From: Planctomyces sp.
GTDB taxonomy: Bacteria; Planctomycetota; Planctomycetia; Planctomycetales; Planctomycetaceae
Length of the DNA: 64,000 nucleotides
Direction: 5' to 3'
NCBI GenBank assembly: GCA_016795105.1
Contig: JAEUIH010000006.1
Span: 124,001-188,000, forward strand
Positions 43,634 to 53,405 of this stretch are shown here, piece by piece. The notes below the pieces were generated by a model. It did no database searches and was not told where the DNA came from. It worked only from the letters and a program-made list of their open reading frames with translations. How positions within the stretch are numbered: position 1 is the first letter of the stretch; each line of letters opens with the position of its first letter. The position numbers and the translations under genes are program-made.

Positions 43634-45472
43634 ATGCGAGCAATTGCGAGTCAATTGAGGAAAACAGTGTGCCTGCCGAAGTCGGGAGACGGTCTATTGT
43701 GTCAGTGGATCGTTTCGGTCTCTCGGCAGTTGACCACGTATTTCCTTGTTTATGGCTTCAGCATCGTTTGTGGGCTTTGCATCGGTCCGGGGTTCTGTCT
43801 TGCCAACACACCACTGGCGGCTGCAGATGAATCGGCAACTCGAGAACGGCGTTATCACGAATTCTCAGAACAGCGGTTGCAGCTGCAGGAAGCACTAAAC
43901 GCGGATCTCGACGCCGTTGAACGCTGGTGTCTGGAGCGACAGCTGAATGATGCACAGCGTCAGGTCAGTGAGCTGCGCGCGACGCTGAAGTTTGACTCAA
44001 AGTCTCCCCGTCCTCCACGACTTGCTCAAAGTCCTGTAGCCGAAAGCCTGCCTGTGGAAGAACAACAATGGCAGCTTCAGGTGTTGCATCATCGAACTGA
44101 ACGCGCAAAAGAAATGTATGCGAAGGCTCGATCAGCACTGAGAGCTGGGTTTCCTTCACTGGCGTATGCAATGATCGGTGATGTCCTGCAGATGGACCCG
44201 GACCACAAGCTGGCTCGATCGATTCTGGGACAGCAGTTGTTCCGAGACCCATTGCGAAAAGATGACGCGGCATATGCAGGGGAATGGGTTTCCAGTTTTG
44301 AAGCAGAGAAACGCAGTGGCGGAAAGCCTCATATTTATGATTCTCGATTTGGCTGGATTCCGGCGAGCACGCTCGCGAGATATGAGCAGGGGCTTCGACC
44401 GTGGAAAGGAGACTGGGTCAGTGTCTCCAAGGAAGCTGAACTGAGGCGGGACTTTCGAAATGCATGGGTCGTTGAAAGTGAACACTTCCTCGTTCGCACA
44501 AATGTTGGTCTGGAAGAGGGCGTTCGACTGACAGAACAACTCGAGTTGTTTTACGACTGGCTTCAGCAGAACTTTGCGGCTTTCTTCGAAACGCCGGAGA
44601 CGATGAAAGAGCGTTTTGAAGAAGCAACCACAAAACGCATCAAACGTCGACAATCAGCACCACTGGAAGTTCATTACTTTGCGTCTCGTGACGAATACAA
44701 TCGGCGGCTGCAGGGCAAGATTCCGGCAAATCGTGAGACAAACGGGCTGTATTGGCAGCCGGATCGTACCTGTTATTTCTTCCGGAGTGAGCACGGCGCC
44801 GATTTAACGACACTCTATCATGAAGCGACTCACCTGATCCTTGACGTTCATACAGATGACGATCGCCGTAAAGCAGCGAGAGCGAGAGCATTGAAGCTGA
44901 AGCAAAAGTCACCCGAGGACTGGGGCCTTTGCGAACGATCTAACTTCTGGATTGTCGAGGGGCTGGCGTGTTATTTTGAATCCTTCGAATCGACCGAGGA
45001 CGGAATATCAGTTGGCGATCCTTCTTATGTGCGATTCGATACGGCCAGACAACGACTGCTTGAACCGGATGTCTTCTTCTATATGCCCTCACGCCAGTTC
45101 TTTGCTCTCGGAAAAGACGGCTTTCAGAAACACCCCAATATCAGTCAATTGTACACTCAGGCCTCGGGGATGGTGCACTTCCTGATGCACTACAAGGACG
45201 GTGTTTACAGGGACGACTTCGTCGAATTGCTGTCTCAGGTTTACCGCCCCAATCTGAAGGACATTCTGAAAGAGCCTTCGCTGATTGATATTACGGGCGT
45301 CACGGGCGACGAGCTGGATCGTCAGTACCGAGAACACATGAAGGATCTCGAAGAACAAGTACTGCGGAACGCATCACGTTCCGGTACAGAGTCCTCGGGC
45401 ACAGAGTTCTCCGGTACTGAAACACGTGGCATCGTTGAACCGATCCGCAGCGGGACAGGGGATGCGCCCTGA
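43634..45472 (+). CDS. Exported zinc-metallopeptidase-like protein (HEATH motif, DUF1570-like)
   Basis: A 612-residue protein. A hydrophobic segment at about residues 33-58 would anchor or export it. Residues 65-150 are helical with heptad character. The zinc-peptidase motif HExxH appears as YHEATHLILD near residue 397, followed by FWIVEGLACYFES, the downstream Glu-bearing helix typical of gluzincins. The C-terminal 30 residues carry short SGTE repeats. DUF1570-type proteins of planctomycetes share this layout. It is a predicted extracytoplasmic peptidase with unknown substrate. Confidence 0.8.
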   Translation: MRAIASQLRKTVCLPKSGDGLLCQWIVSVSRQLTTYFLVYGFSIVCGLCIGPGFCLANTPLAAADESATRERRYHEFSEQRLQLQEALNADLDAVERWCLERQLNDAQRQVSELRATLKFDSKSPRPPRLAQSPVAESLPVEEQQWQLQVLHHRTERAKEMYAKARSALRAGFPSLAYAMIGDVLQMDPDHKLARSILGQQLFRDPLRKDDAAYAGEWVSSFEAEKRSGGKPHIYDSRFGWIPASTLARYEQGLRPWKGDWVSVSKEAELRRDFRNAWVVESEHFLVRTNVGLEEGVRLTEQLELFYDWLQQNFAAFFETPETMKERFEEATTKRIKRRQSAPLEVHYFASRDEYNRRLQGKIPANRETNGLYWQPDRTCYFFRSEHGADLTTLYHEATHLILDVHTDDDRRKAARARALKLKQKSPEDWGLCERSNFWIVEGLACYFESFESTEDGISVGDPSYVRFDTARQRLLEPDVFFYMPSRQFFALGKDGFQKHPNISQLYTQASGMVHFLMHYKDGVYRDDFVELLSQVYRPNLKDILKEPSLIDITGVTGDELDRQYREHMKDLEEQVLRNASRSGTESSGTEFSGTETRGIVEPIRSGTGDAP

Positions 45473-45481
45473 AAACCTGAA

Positions 45482-46027
45482 TCACAATTCGCCATCAAGC
45501 GCCATTTGATGGAAGCAGTGAGTGATTTTATCCTGGTTCTCGAGCAGCCAGTCGATGGAAGGTTCGTTCCTCATCGCTTTGCCAATGGCTTTGCTGATTG
45601 CAGCACGATGAGTCCTGAAGAGGATTTCGTGATCGATGGTCTCTGTGATAACGGCGGGATCGAGCCAGACAGAGACGATGATTCCGAGATCATTGGCCTT
45701 TTCTTTGGGGATGTCACCTGCGCGTACAGCATCGAGTACACCATTAGCGATTGCCGCCTGTACGGTTCCCATCAGGATATTGGTGTAGCGTTCGCTGGAA
45801 ACCGTGACTTTGCTGACCATGACTGTCACTGGTCGAACCTGGACGTCGCAGTTGAGAATCGCGAAGACCTTGGAATGGCCTTTCGACTGATCACCCATGA
45901 GATTGGCGATCGCATTGCCAACGGGTCCATCAAGTTCACCAATCACAACCTCCGGTTCGGCTGCTGACCATGAGGCTTCATCTTCAACAAGGGCTTCGCC
46001 TGTACGCATGACAATTCGCTGGCTCAT
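45482..46027 (-). CDS. Formaldehyde-activating enzyme (Fae) family protein, divergent
   Basis: A 181-residue protein. The segment PVTVMVSKVTVSSERYTNILMG in part, followed by AAIANGVLDAVRAGDIPKEKANDLGIIVSVW in part, matches the core of Fae (TLMFNKVTI, then [22 protein letters not shown] in part). The N-terminal GEALVEDEASW corresponds to GEALVGDGNEV. Fae condenses formaldehyde with tetrahydromethanopterin. The histidine that canonical Fae carries a few residues after that N-terminal motif is not present here; the aligned stretch reads SAAEPEVV. So it is a Fae paralog with possibly changed activity. ATG 46027 gives the family length; a TTG upstream is unlikely. Confidence 0.8.
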   Translation of the reverse strand: MSQRIVMRTGEALVEDEASWSAAEPEVVIGELDGPVGNAIANLMGDQSKGHSKVFAILNCDVQVRPVTVMVSKVTVSSERYTNILMGTVQAAIANGVLDAVRAGDIPKEKANDLGIIVSVWLDPAVITETIDHEILFRTHRAAISKAIGKAMRNEPSIDWLLENQDKITHCFHQMALDGEL

Positions 46028-46251
46028 AAGAAACGGTCTTTTCCCTGGAACAGAGTTGGATAAGAAAGTGGAGATGCCGGGATTCAAAACGCAGGAGTGG
46101 AATGTTATTCAGTTGTGAGGCGGATTGCTTCTGAGAGGTAAGGAATTCCTGGATCAGCGTGGTTCAAATTCGATGAGAGCCTACAATCCATCGGAAATTC
46201 AAACGGTCTTCTGATTCAGTCACACAGCCCGCAGACAGCAGGATTCATTCC

Positions 46252-47976
46252 ATGGCCAAACGTGCTCCATCCGGAAAGACAAAGCTCAGCAGTCGGACAC
46301 CGGAGAAAAAGGCCGCTGCCGTGCGGCGTTCGAATGGTAAATCTTCACCTCGGCACACGATTGGCAGTTATCTGATCCAGAGACTTCAGGACTATGGCGT
46401 CAGAGATATCTTTGGCATACCGGGAGATTTTGTTCTTCAGTTCTACGGAATGCTGGAAGAGAGTCCCATTCGCGTGATTGGTACAACGAATGAAGCGTGT
46501 GCCGGATATGCGGCCGACGGTTATGCGCGTGTCAATGGAATCGGGGCGGTCTGTGTGACGTACTGTGTGGGAGGATTGAGTCTCTGCAATTCTGTAGCAG
46601 GCGCATATGCAGAAAAGAGCCCTGTGATTGTGATTAGTGGTGCCCCCGGGATGGGGGAGCGGCGATCAGACCCATTGCTGCATCATCGTGTCAAAGACTT
46701 TAATACTCAGAGAGATGTCTTCGAAAAGATCACGGTTGCGTCGGCTGCTCTTGATGACGAGCTGACAGCGTTCCGGGAAATTGACCGGTGTCTTGAAGCG
46801 AGTGTTCGATTTAAGCGGCCTGTGTTTCTGGAGCTTCCCCGGGACAAGGTGCTTGCGTGTCCGGGGAATCCGCATGTTCCCCATGTTGAAAAACCACAGA
46901 GCGACCCAAGTGTTCTGAAGGAAGCACTTCAGGAGGCACGAGACAGTATTCGCGACGCAAAGCAGCCGGTCATCATCGCCGGAATTGAAATTCATCGATT
47001 TGGACTGCAGGCAGAGATACTGCGACTGGCAGAGCGAAACAACATCCCGGTCTGTGCCACTCTGCTTGGAAAGTCGGTCGTCAGCGAACGGCATCCTTTG
47101 TACATGGGGATTTATGAAGGAGCAATGGGGAGAGAAGAGGTCCGGAAGTATGTCGAAGACAGCGATTGCGTCATCCTGCTGGGCACATTTATGAGTGACA
47201 TCAACCTCGGCATCTTTACGGCTCGACTGGATCCCGGCCGATGTCTCTATGCGACCAGCGAGAAACTAAGGATTCGGCATCATCACTTTCATGATGTCGT
47301 GTTTTCGGACTTTGTCAAAGCCCTTGCAGAGCACAAGATTGGTCCAAAACGACCGCAGCCTGAAAATACTCAGGCACCCATTCCTCCCTGGAAGCCCTCG
47401 GCCGGCACAAAGATGACGATCAAACGCCTGTTTCAAAAGATCAACACGGTTCTGGATGAAGCCGTCGTGGTGGTTGCAGATACCGGCGATTCACTGTTTG
47501 CTGCTGCGGATCTGACAATCAGTCGCCACACGGAGTTTTTGAGCACTGCGTATTATACGTCGATGGGATTCGCTATACCCGCTGCTGTTGGTGTTCAGGT
47601 TGCAAACAGAGCTCTGCGACCGCTTGTGCTCGTGGGTGATGGTGCGTTTCAGATGACATGCATGGAACTGTCAACGGCAGTTCGACACGGATTCAATCCG
47701 ATTGTGATTGTTCTGAACAATAAGGGATATTCGACGGAGAGATTTATCCAGGAAGGTCCATTCAATGATATTCACAACTGGAACTATCATCGGATGCCTG
47801 AGCTGCTCGGCGCTGGCTGGGGTTTTGAAGTGCACACAGAAGACGACCTTGAGAAGGCCATGAAGGCAGCATTTGCAAACCAGGACAGTTTCAGTCTGCT
47901 CAATGTTCACCTCGACAAACTGGATGTCAGTCCCGCTCTGAAACGACTGGCAGAGCGGCTTGCTCGCAGTCTGTGA
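46252..47976 (+). CDS. TPP-dependent 2-oxo-acid decarboxylase (pyruvate/indolepyruvate decarboxylase type)
   Basis: A 574-residue thiamine-diphosphate enzyme. The first 35 residues are a basic Lys/Arg/Ser tail; then come [12 protein letters not shown], the Glu of [15 protein letters not shown] that activates TPP, and ITVASAAL in the linker. The C-terminal TPP domain has [20 protein letters not shown] in part and [12 protein letters not shown], the GDG...NN metal-binding motif. Overall it is closer to pyruvate/indolepyruvate/phenylpyruvate decarboxylases than to acetolactate synthase. Product would be an aldehyde, of interest beside a Fae homolog on the opposite strand, but no common operon exists. 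Confidence 0.9.
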   Translation: MAKRAPSGKTKLSSRTPEKKAAAVRRSNGKSSPRHTIGSYLIQRLQDYGVRDIFGIPGDFVLQFYGMLEESPIRVIGTTNEACAGYAADGYARVNGIGAVCVTYCVGGLSLCNSVAGAYAEKSPVIVISGAPGMGERRSDPLLHHRVKDFNTQRDVFEKITVASAALDDELTAFREIDRCLEASVRFKRPVFLELPRDKVLACPGNPHVPHVEKPQSDPSVLKEALQEARDSIRDAKQPVIIAGIEIHRFGLQAEILRLAERNNIPVCATLLGKSVVSERHPLYMGIYEGAMGREEVRKYVEDSDCVILLGTFMSDINLGIFTARLDPGRCLYATSEKLRIRHHHFHDVVFSDFVKALAEHKIGPKRPQPENTQAPIPPWKPSAGTKMTIKRLFQKINTVLDEAVVVVADTGDSLFAAADLTISRHTEFLSTAYYTSMGFAIPAAVGVQVANRALRPLVLVGDGAFQMTCMELSTAVRHGFNPIVIVLNNKGYSTERFIQEGPFNDIHNWNYHRMPELLGAGWGFEVHTEDDLEKAMKAAFANQDSFSLLNVHLDKLDVSPALKRLAERLARSL

Positions 47977-47981
47977 ATGAA

Positions 47982-48017
47982 CAGGGCCCGGACGGAATGT
48001 GAATCCGACGGGCCCTG
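47982..48017. terminator. Hairpin between convergent genes
   Basis: CAGGGCCCG (47982-47990) pairs with CGGGCCCTG (48009-48017), and CGGA (47993-47996) with TCCG (48004-48007) extends the stem after small symmetric bulges. It lies between the stops of the decarboxylase and the coiled-coil gene. A weak T-containing stretch (GCTTCTT) follows on the plus strand. Confidence 0.7.
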
Positions 48018-48044
48018 GACGCTTCTTAGTGGTTGTGTGCCGAA

Positions 48045-48797
48045 TTAGTTGGCTGATGGTTCGGCCGGAGTCTCTGGTTGTGGTTCGGTGGCTGGTTCAG
48101 CTGGCTTTGGTTCTTCTCCACCGCCGGCAGGGTCACCTTCCTTCTTTTCTTCTTCTTCAACTTCAGGCTTCTTTGATTCAGCGGCTTCCTGCTTGAGTCT
48201 GGCAAGTTCGTCCTGAGCAGTTTTCATTTCGGCCTGCATTGAAGCGACCTGCGCCTGGAGTTCAGTATTCGCTGCCTTGAGGCTGTCGCGTTCTTCTGAA
48301 ACGGACTTCACCTGACTTTCGGCCGCAGCCAGTTGGTCCTGAGTTTTCTTTTGAGCGTCGCGAAGAGTTGCTACCTGTTCGATGCAGTCCTTGTGAGCTG
48401 CTTCTGCCTTTTCAGCTCGTTCCTTTTGGGCAGTGGTTGAATTTTGTTCAGCGGCAAGCTGGTTTCGGAGTTCCGCAATTTGCGATTCCAAAGCCGTCTT
48501 TTGTTCTTCGGCCAGTTTGCGAGCAGCTTCTGTTTCGGCTTTGGCAGCGGTGAGTTCTTCACGAACGGCGCGGAGCTGAATTTCCATGTCGTCTGCATCT
48601 TCAGCACGACTTAAAGCAGCTGCATATGGAAGCTTTTCACGGAATGTGCCATCTTTGGCTTTGTACCAGCCATGAGATGGACTGCACTGACCGGCCGGCG
48701 CCGTGAAGTTGGACGGAACGCAGCATTTTTGGTTTTTTCCAGCCTGAGCTGAGCTGCACAATGCGGCTAATGCCAGGAGAGTTAAGACAGGCTTCAT
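48045..48797 (-). CDS. Secreted coiled-coil protein
   Basis: A 250-residue protein starting at ATG 48797 (MKPVLTLLALAALCSSAQA signal). After a short Cys-bearing segment (KCCVPSNFTAPAGQC), residues 60-205 are one long coiled coil rich in Glu, Ala, Lys and Gln (ELTAAKAETEAARKLAEEQ). The tail is Pro/Glu-rich (PAEPATEPQPETP). It would be exported and elongated, possibly spanning the periplasm or wall. No enzyme motif is visible. A longer frame adds 15 residues but no better start. Confidence 0.78.
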   Translation of the reverse strand: MKPVLTLLALAALCSSAQAGKNQKCCVPSNFTAPAGQCSPSHGWYKAKDGTFREKLPYAAALSRAEDADDMEIQLRAVREELTAAKAETEAARKLAEEQKTALESQIAELRNQLAAEQNSTTAQKERAEKAEAAHKDCIEQVATLRDAQKKTQDQLAAAESQVKSVSEERDSLKAANTELQAQVASMQAEMKTAQDELARLKQEAAESKKPEVEEEEKKEGDPAGGGEEPKPAEPATEPQPETPAEPSAN

Positions 48798-49291
48798 CGG
48801 AGTACTCTTTAAACGTAGTGAGTAGTTGGGAGGGGGGAACAAATCGACGATTCAGGACGTCATGAATCGCTGTTAAGGTCGCTCAGAAATCAGGGAAACA
48901 CAACAAAAATCCCTGAACCGATGGTCGACTATTGGGAGGGTTGCGTTGTCTGTGGAATCTGCAACAGCTGTAGGGGTTGTGCAAAGATTATGCAGAGCGG
49001 GAGCGGGTTTGAATATGAGGTACTGGTGGTTTTCGGCAATGAGAATTCCGGGTAAAATTGAGGGAATTCGAGCAATAGTTTCGATGATTTTTCGAGTTGT
49101 AGACGTCCTCCACGGGAGGGGAATCCGGAGAAAGAGGGGTGACCCCGTAGGTGCATCAGCGTAAACTGTGTTTTGACAGGGAATGCGACGCGATGAGTAT
49201 GGTATCGCGGGATGTCAGGATTCGCGATTTTCGTGAGTTCCAGAAGAGTTGGGGCCGTGATTGATCCGGCAAACAAACGAATTGAGATCCA
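48798..49291. other. Gene-free divergent region
   Basis: This 494-bp stretch separates the coiled-coil gene from the kinase gene. The only structure I see is a short stem (CAGGGA with TCCCTG, around 48893-48917) and G-rich runs near 49115-49150. It should contain both promoters. No ORF with a plausible start or composition. Confidence 0.45.
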
Positions 49292-50458
49292 GTGACTACC
49301 AGGAACTTAAAGCGATCGCCGGGGGCTCGAGACTCGCGGGTGGTCGAGCGTTTAGATGTCTTTGAGAAGCTCCAGCGGCAGCCAACGATGGAGTGGCGAG
49401 CGGAGCGTTCGTTCCTGAAGCAGTTGGGAACCGGAGGCCAGGGCAGTGTGCATTTGGCTGAACGGCGTGGAGCAGCAAGTTTTCGGATACCTGTTGCGCT
49501 GAAGTTCTTTTCGCCCGGACCATTTGAGTCACTGGATCGCTATGAGCGCGAGATGGATCGACTCGCTGAGGTGACCGCCATTGTGGCCAGGATTCAGGAC
49601 GACCATCTGGTTTCGGTGCATACGTTTGATGCTGAGAGTGGAATCTACTTTCTGGAGATGGAGTGGATTGACGGATTTGACCTGTTGAGAATTTTGCGGC
49701 GGGATACTTTGGAGATCGTGCAGGATGCAGTTTCGGAACGCCGTTGGGCCAGCATTACAGAGCGAGTGATCACAACGGGTGAGGTGGATTGCCGTTTGAA
49801 GCCCGGGATGGCGGTTGCCATTCTACGTGAGTGTCTGGAGGGCGTCTCAGCCCTGCATCGTGGTGGAATTGTTCATTGTGATCTGAAGCCTTCGAACGTG
49901 ATGGTGAAAAGAACGGGTCAGGTGAAGATCATTGACATTGGGTCGGCTTATTGGGTTGAGCGTCCACCGGAGGGTCAGCCGTGCACACTCGAATATGCGG
50001 CGCCTGAGGTACTTGCGGGTCAGAGAGCGACACCGCAGTCGGACCTGGCAAGTCTGGGTTATATGTTGATTGAAATGTTGTCTGGTTCCCGTCCGTTTTC
50101 CGGGCTGAAATTTGACCAGTTGATACAGGCAAAGATGGAGATACTGGATCGCCTTCCATCATTACTACCGCTGGAGGAATTCCAGTTCAGCGAATCTTTG
50201 ATTGTGCTTCTCCGTGGGCTTTTGCATCCGGATCCACATCAGCGATTCCCGACGGCGGAAGTCGCGGAACTTTCCGATGAGGGAGCAGCCGGCTTTCTGA
50301 GAGAGCTCGTCAAGAGTGACCTGAGCGACGAGTATGCCAACGAGCTTCGCAAGTGGATTACAGAGCTGGATTCAAATATTGGTGAGAGCATCGAATCGGT
50401 GGGTCAAAAGGTTCCAAACGGAACGACTCGACTGATCGGCATCAATGAGCTTTCCTGA
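49292..50458 (+). CDS. Serine/threonine protein kinase
   Basis: A 388-residue soluble Hanks-type kinase beginning at GTG 49292. The glycine loop is LGTGGQGSVHLAE, the ATP lysine in VALKFF, the catalytic loop HCDLKPSNVM (Cys in place of the usual Arg of HRD), the metal-binding Asp in IIDIGSA (Ile in place of Phe of DFG) and the APE motif AAPEVLAG. The region after about 325 is short and helical; no membrane segment or sensor domain follows, unlike many planctomycete kinases. HxD without Arg suggests activation without activation-loop phosphorylation. Its 3' end overlaps the convergent gene by 17 bp. Confidence 0.93.
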   Translation: MTTRNLKRSPGARDSRVVERLDVFEKLQRQPTMEWRAERSFLKQLGTGGQGSVHLAERRGAASFRIPVALKFFSPGPFESLDRYEREMDRLAEVTAIVARIQDDHLVSVHTFDAESGIYFLEMEWIDGFDLLRILRRDTLEIVQDAVSERRWASITERVITTGEVDCRLKPGMAVAILRECLEGVSALHRGGIVHCDLKPSNVMVKRTGQVKIIDIGSAYWVERPPEGQPCTLEYAAPEVLAGQRATPQSDLASLGYMLIEMLSGSRPFSGLKFDQLIQAKMEILDRLPSLLPLEEFQFSESLIVLLRGLLHPDPHQRFPTAEVAELSDEGAAGFLRELVKSDLSDEYANELRKWITELDSNIGESIESVGQKVPNGTTRLIGINELS

Positions 50459-51680
50459 ATCGTCGTTGAACGCTGCGGAAGGCGATCAGGAGAACAGGAA
50501 GCGAGATCGCAGCCATGAACGCTGCAACGGTCCTGAAGGACAGCCACGAATTTGCTGCAGGTCTGAGGATTGCCGAGGACTCCGGGGACGGGTTTGGAGT
50601 TGATGCTTCGGCAATCGTCTCGGGAGTCTCTGTCTCGGGAGTTGTCAGCTGAAAGTCGTTAACAAATGTTTTTGTGCGGAGAGTGCGTGCAGGAACGATG
50701 AGGAGTTCTTCGGGGATTTTTTCATCGAGGACGACTGAATCTACGGTCCAGAAATCTTCGTGAGTCTGGATTCCGCTTCCGTCCGGGTTGTTTCGTTCGT
50801 ATCGGATAGTTCCGGATCGAGGAAACCAGAATCCGTCACGAATTTCTTCGATTTTTGCGGCTTCCCAGATATCACGTTCCGGCAGCGATTCTTCAGAGGG
50901 GGCTTCGGCCTGATTTGACCATTCTTTTCGAACCGGGATGCAACCTGCTTCGAGATCGAACCACCACTTTGATGTCCGATTCGCTGTGGCTTCAATGGCT
51001 GATCCGGGAGTGATTTTGAGTACGATGCACGTTCGTCCATTCACGAGCTCCCTGCCAAGGGACTCTATGTGTTCCGTTCGATGAATCCACTCACTGACCC
51101 AGCAGCACTCTGCGTTGTGCCACAAGCCGTCAAGGATTCTCGATACCGTTTGATGTTGAAGGGGATGAACAGACGAAAATTTGATTTTTGGCGATGCAAC
51201 TGGCTGCAGGGGCATGAGTGTTATGGATTCAAACTGTTCAGGATCGTCAGGACTGGAGAGAGCGATCCAGTAACGAAATCCGTCAACAGCGTTCCGGCGA
51301 CGATAGGTCAGTTTCGATGCAATACGGGACTCCGTCAGTGAATGAAAACGGAATCGATTTTCGTACCACAAAGTTGTGGTGTCTTCCTGAACAACAGGTT
51401 CTGTGAGCGGCAGATTGACCGTGCCAGGTCGGAGAGGTCTTCGGCGAGAGTTGGTTGTTCGTGTTTGATGGGTTGTTAGTCGGATCGACTGAAATGAATC
51501 TCGCCAGACTCTCAGCTGATCAATGACAAATGAGATTTGTCGATCTGCTGACTCGTGCTCAGCTGGAGGAGTTTGAGCCAGCAATGATTGGGAGCTGATC
51601 AGAATGCAGACGAATCCGGCAGCGATGTAGTGAGTAAGAAGTCTGACGACAGGGGAGCGTGTGACGGCAGGCATAGACAC
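50442..51680 (-). CDS. Exported membrane-anchored protein of unknown function
   Basis: A 412-residue protein with a hydrophobic N-terminal signal (about residues 12-36) and one C-terminal membrane helix (about 380-402) followed by a basic tail (RSVQRRFRKAH), so the body should face the periplasm. The central part (120-330) is beta-rich with many Trp and Arg (TTLWYENRFRFHS, KWWFDLEAGCIPVRKEW), a pattern seen in lipoprotein-sorting/LolA-like planctomycete proteins, but I cannot assign a family. A Pro/Glu/Thr linker precedes the anchor. It follows the MFS gene by 25 bp. Confidence 0.72.
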   Translation of the reverse strand: MSMPAVTRSPVVRLLTHYIAAGFVCILISSQSLLAQTPPAEHESADRQISFVIDQLRVWRDSFQSIRLTTHQTRTTNSRRRPLRPGTVNLPLTEPVVQEDTTTLWYENRFRFHSLTESRIASKLTYRRRNAVDGFRYWIALSSPDDPEQFESITLMPLQPVASPKIKFSSVHPLQHQTVSRILDGLWHNAECCWVSEWIHRTEHIESLGRELVNGRTCIVLKITPGSAIEATANRTSKWWFDLEAGCIPVRKEWSNQAEAPSEESLPERDIWEAAKIEEIRDGFWFPRSGTIRYERNNPDGSGIQTHEDFWTVDSVVLDEKIPEELLIVPARTLRTKTFVNDFQLTTPETETPETIAEASTPNPSPESSAILRPAANSWLSFRTVAAFMAAISLPVLLIAFRSVQRRFRKAH

Positions 51681-51705
51681 AACGCTCCTTCCTGAACGCT
51701 GTTGG

Positions 51706-52971
51706 TCAGCCTGTTCGCTGAGCCGCCAGCGCTGTTAGTCGTTGAAAGATCATGCAGTAAATACTGATCGCCATGAGAATAACAAAAAACGTCGTAATCC
51801 AAACACTGGCGGCCCCAAAACGGGACAGGATTTCTCCTCCGACGGGCGGTCCGACGGCCATCGCAACGGAATGTGACATTGTGAAGACTCCCTGATATCG
51901 GGCGCGCAGTTCTCTGGGAGCCATATCAGCGACGATTGCCTGCTTAAACGGTGCCTGAATGATCTCGCCAAGCGTCCAGATCACGATGGTGCCAAGAAAG
52001 TGCCATGTGGTGGTTGCGAACGCAGTCAATCCGAAGCCGATTCCCAGAAGGAGTTCGCCGGCAAGGATCAGGCTGACGCGGTTGAACCGACTGAGAAAGT
52101 GTGTCATTGGAACCTGCAAAAGAACGATCAGGATCCCGTTGATGCAGATCATTCTGCCGTAGTCGCCTTTAGAATAGCCAAGTTCTCTCATGTAGAGTGG
52201 CAGGGTTGAGAACGCCTGCATGAACACGAGGCTGGTCAGCAGGTTGCCGAGGCACCATGCCATGAAAGTGCGATCCTTCAGGATGATTCGGACGGCGGCT
52301 CTGAGTGGAATGTCGGCATGTGTTGTATGATCGGGTGAATGGGAGCTGGAGTTCGTCTGTGCAAATCCGGGATGAGTTTCACGAATAAACAGCAGGATCA
52401 CAAATCCGTAGAACGCGGTCGTTACGGCATCACCCCAGAACAGCAACTGGAATGAATGATCCGCAAGCAGACCACCGACTGGCGGTGCAACTGCAAACCC
52501 CAGGTTAATGGCGATATACATCAATCCGAACGCAAATGCTCGCTGGCTGGGCGGGACGAGGTCGCCGATCATTGCAGCGGAGGCCGGGCGGTACATTTCG
52601 GCAATGACAGCGAAGACAAAGACACAAAGCATGAACGTCAGGCCATCGTTAACGACGCTGATCAGTGCCAGCATGACCGCACCTCCCCAGAGTGCGAAGA
52701 TCATTGTTGACCGGCGTCCAAATCGGTCGGCGAGTTGACCTCCGATCAGTGCAGACAGGATTGAGCCAACTCCGAATGCGCCGATGCAGCGAGTCGCGAA
52801 TGTTGCATCAAGTTTGAGATGTTCGGTGACGTAGAGTGTCATGAAGACGATGACGAACGAACCGGCTTTGTTCAGGAATGTACCGGCGCAAAGAATGTGG
52901 AGTGCGGCTGGCAGCTGGAGATAGTTCCTGAAGATGCTGCTCGACGCGGTCGAAGCGGGGGCGGAGCACAT
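51706..52971 (-). CDS. Major facilitator superfamily transporter
   Basis: A 421-residue protein with about twelve hydrophobic segments. The MFS loop 2-3 signature is GGQLADRFGRRSTMIF, and a related loop 8-9 segment reads MTHFLSRFNRVSLI. Composition resembles the drug-exporter (MDR, DHA1) subgroup. Substrate unknown. It heads a two-gene unit with the membrane-anchored protein at 50442-51680 and is divergent from the DEAD-box helicase. Confidence 0.88.
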   Translation of the reverse strand: MCSAPASTASSSIFRNYLQLPAALHILCAGTFLNKAGSFVIVFMTLYVTEHLKLDATFATRCIGAFGVGSILSALIGGQLADRFGRRSTMIFALWGGAVMLALISVVNDGLTFMLCVFVFAVIAEMYRPASAAMIGDLVPPSQRAFAFGLMYIAINLGFAVAPPVGGLLADHSFQLLFWGDAVTTAFYGFVILLFIRETHPGFAQTNSSSHSPDHTTHADIPLRAAVRIILKDRTFMAWCLGNLLTSLVFMQAFSTLPLYMRELGYSKGDYGRMICINGILIVLLQVPMTHFLSRFNRVSLILAGELLLGIGFGLTAFATTTWHFLGTIVIWTLGEIIQAPFKQAIVADMAPRELRARYQGVFTMSHSVAMAVGPPVGGEILSRFGAASVWITTFFVILMAISIYCMIFQRLTALAAQRTG

Positions 52972-53405
52972 AGCAAAATCCGTTTTCCTGACCGCCGAAC
53001 GACGGGGTTATGGGATCCGAAAATCTGAGTGGTACGTGGCCACAGGACACGCAATCCGGGGGCAGGGTGCACAAGAAACTGGTGTGAATTCGTTCACAAT
53101 GTAACGGGAAGTCAACACCTTTGGGTTGCGGGAAGTAAACATAACCGGACTTTTCGGGGCCGTGGATTCGCAATCTTCAGGATTTCAGGCCCCCTCCCGG
53201 AATTGGCTCGCATGTCAGGCGAAAACGCGGTAATCTATGCGATTCAGTCGGGTGAGTGAAGAAGTCTGTGAAACCCTTCCGACCCGGTTTTCTGCTTGAT
53301 GCCAATGCCCGCGAGACACCGGAGCGACTGCTCCTGCCGCTCAAATTCAGGGTTTTCTCAACGTTTCGGGCAGTTGTCACTTACGCTTTCAGGGTGTTCA
53401 AGTTC
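52972..53405. other. Gene-free divergent region / long helicase leader
   Basis: This 434-bp stretch lies between the MFS gene and the helicase ATG at 53406. The helicase frame stays open upstream to a GTG at 53256, but those 50 codons are not helicase-like, so I treat them as leader. DEAD-box cold-shock helicases often have long leaders; I found no specific element. Confidence 0.45.

Noticed and set aside
43634-45472. Tandem peptide repeat SGTE at the C-terminus as a cell-wall sorting signal
   Set aside because: Too short and without a sorting motif or following membrane helix.
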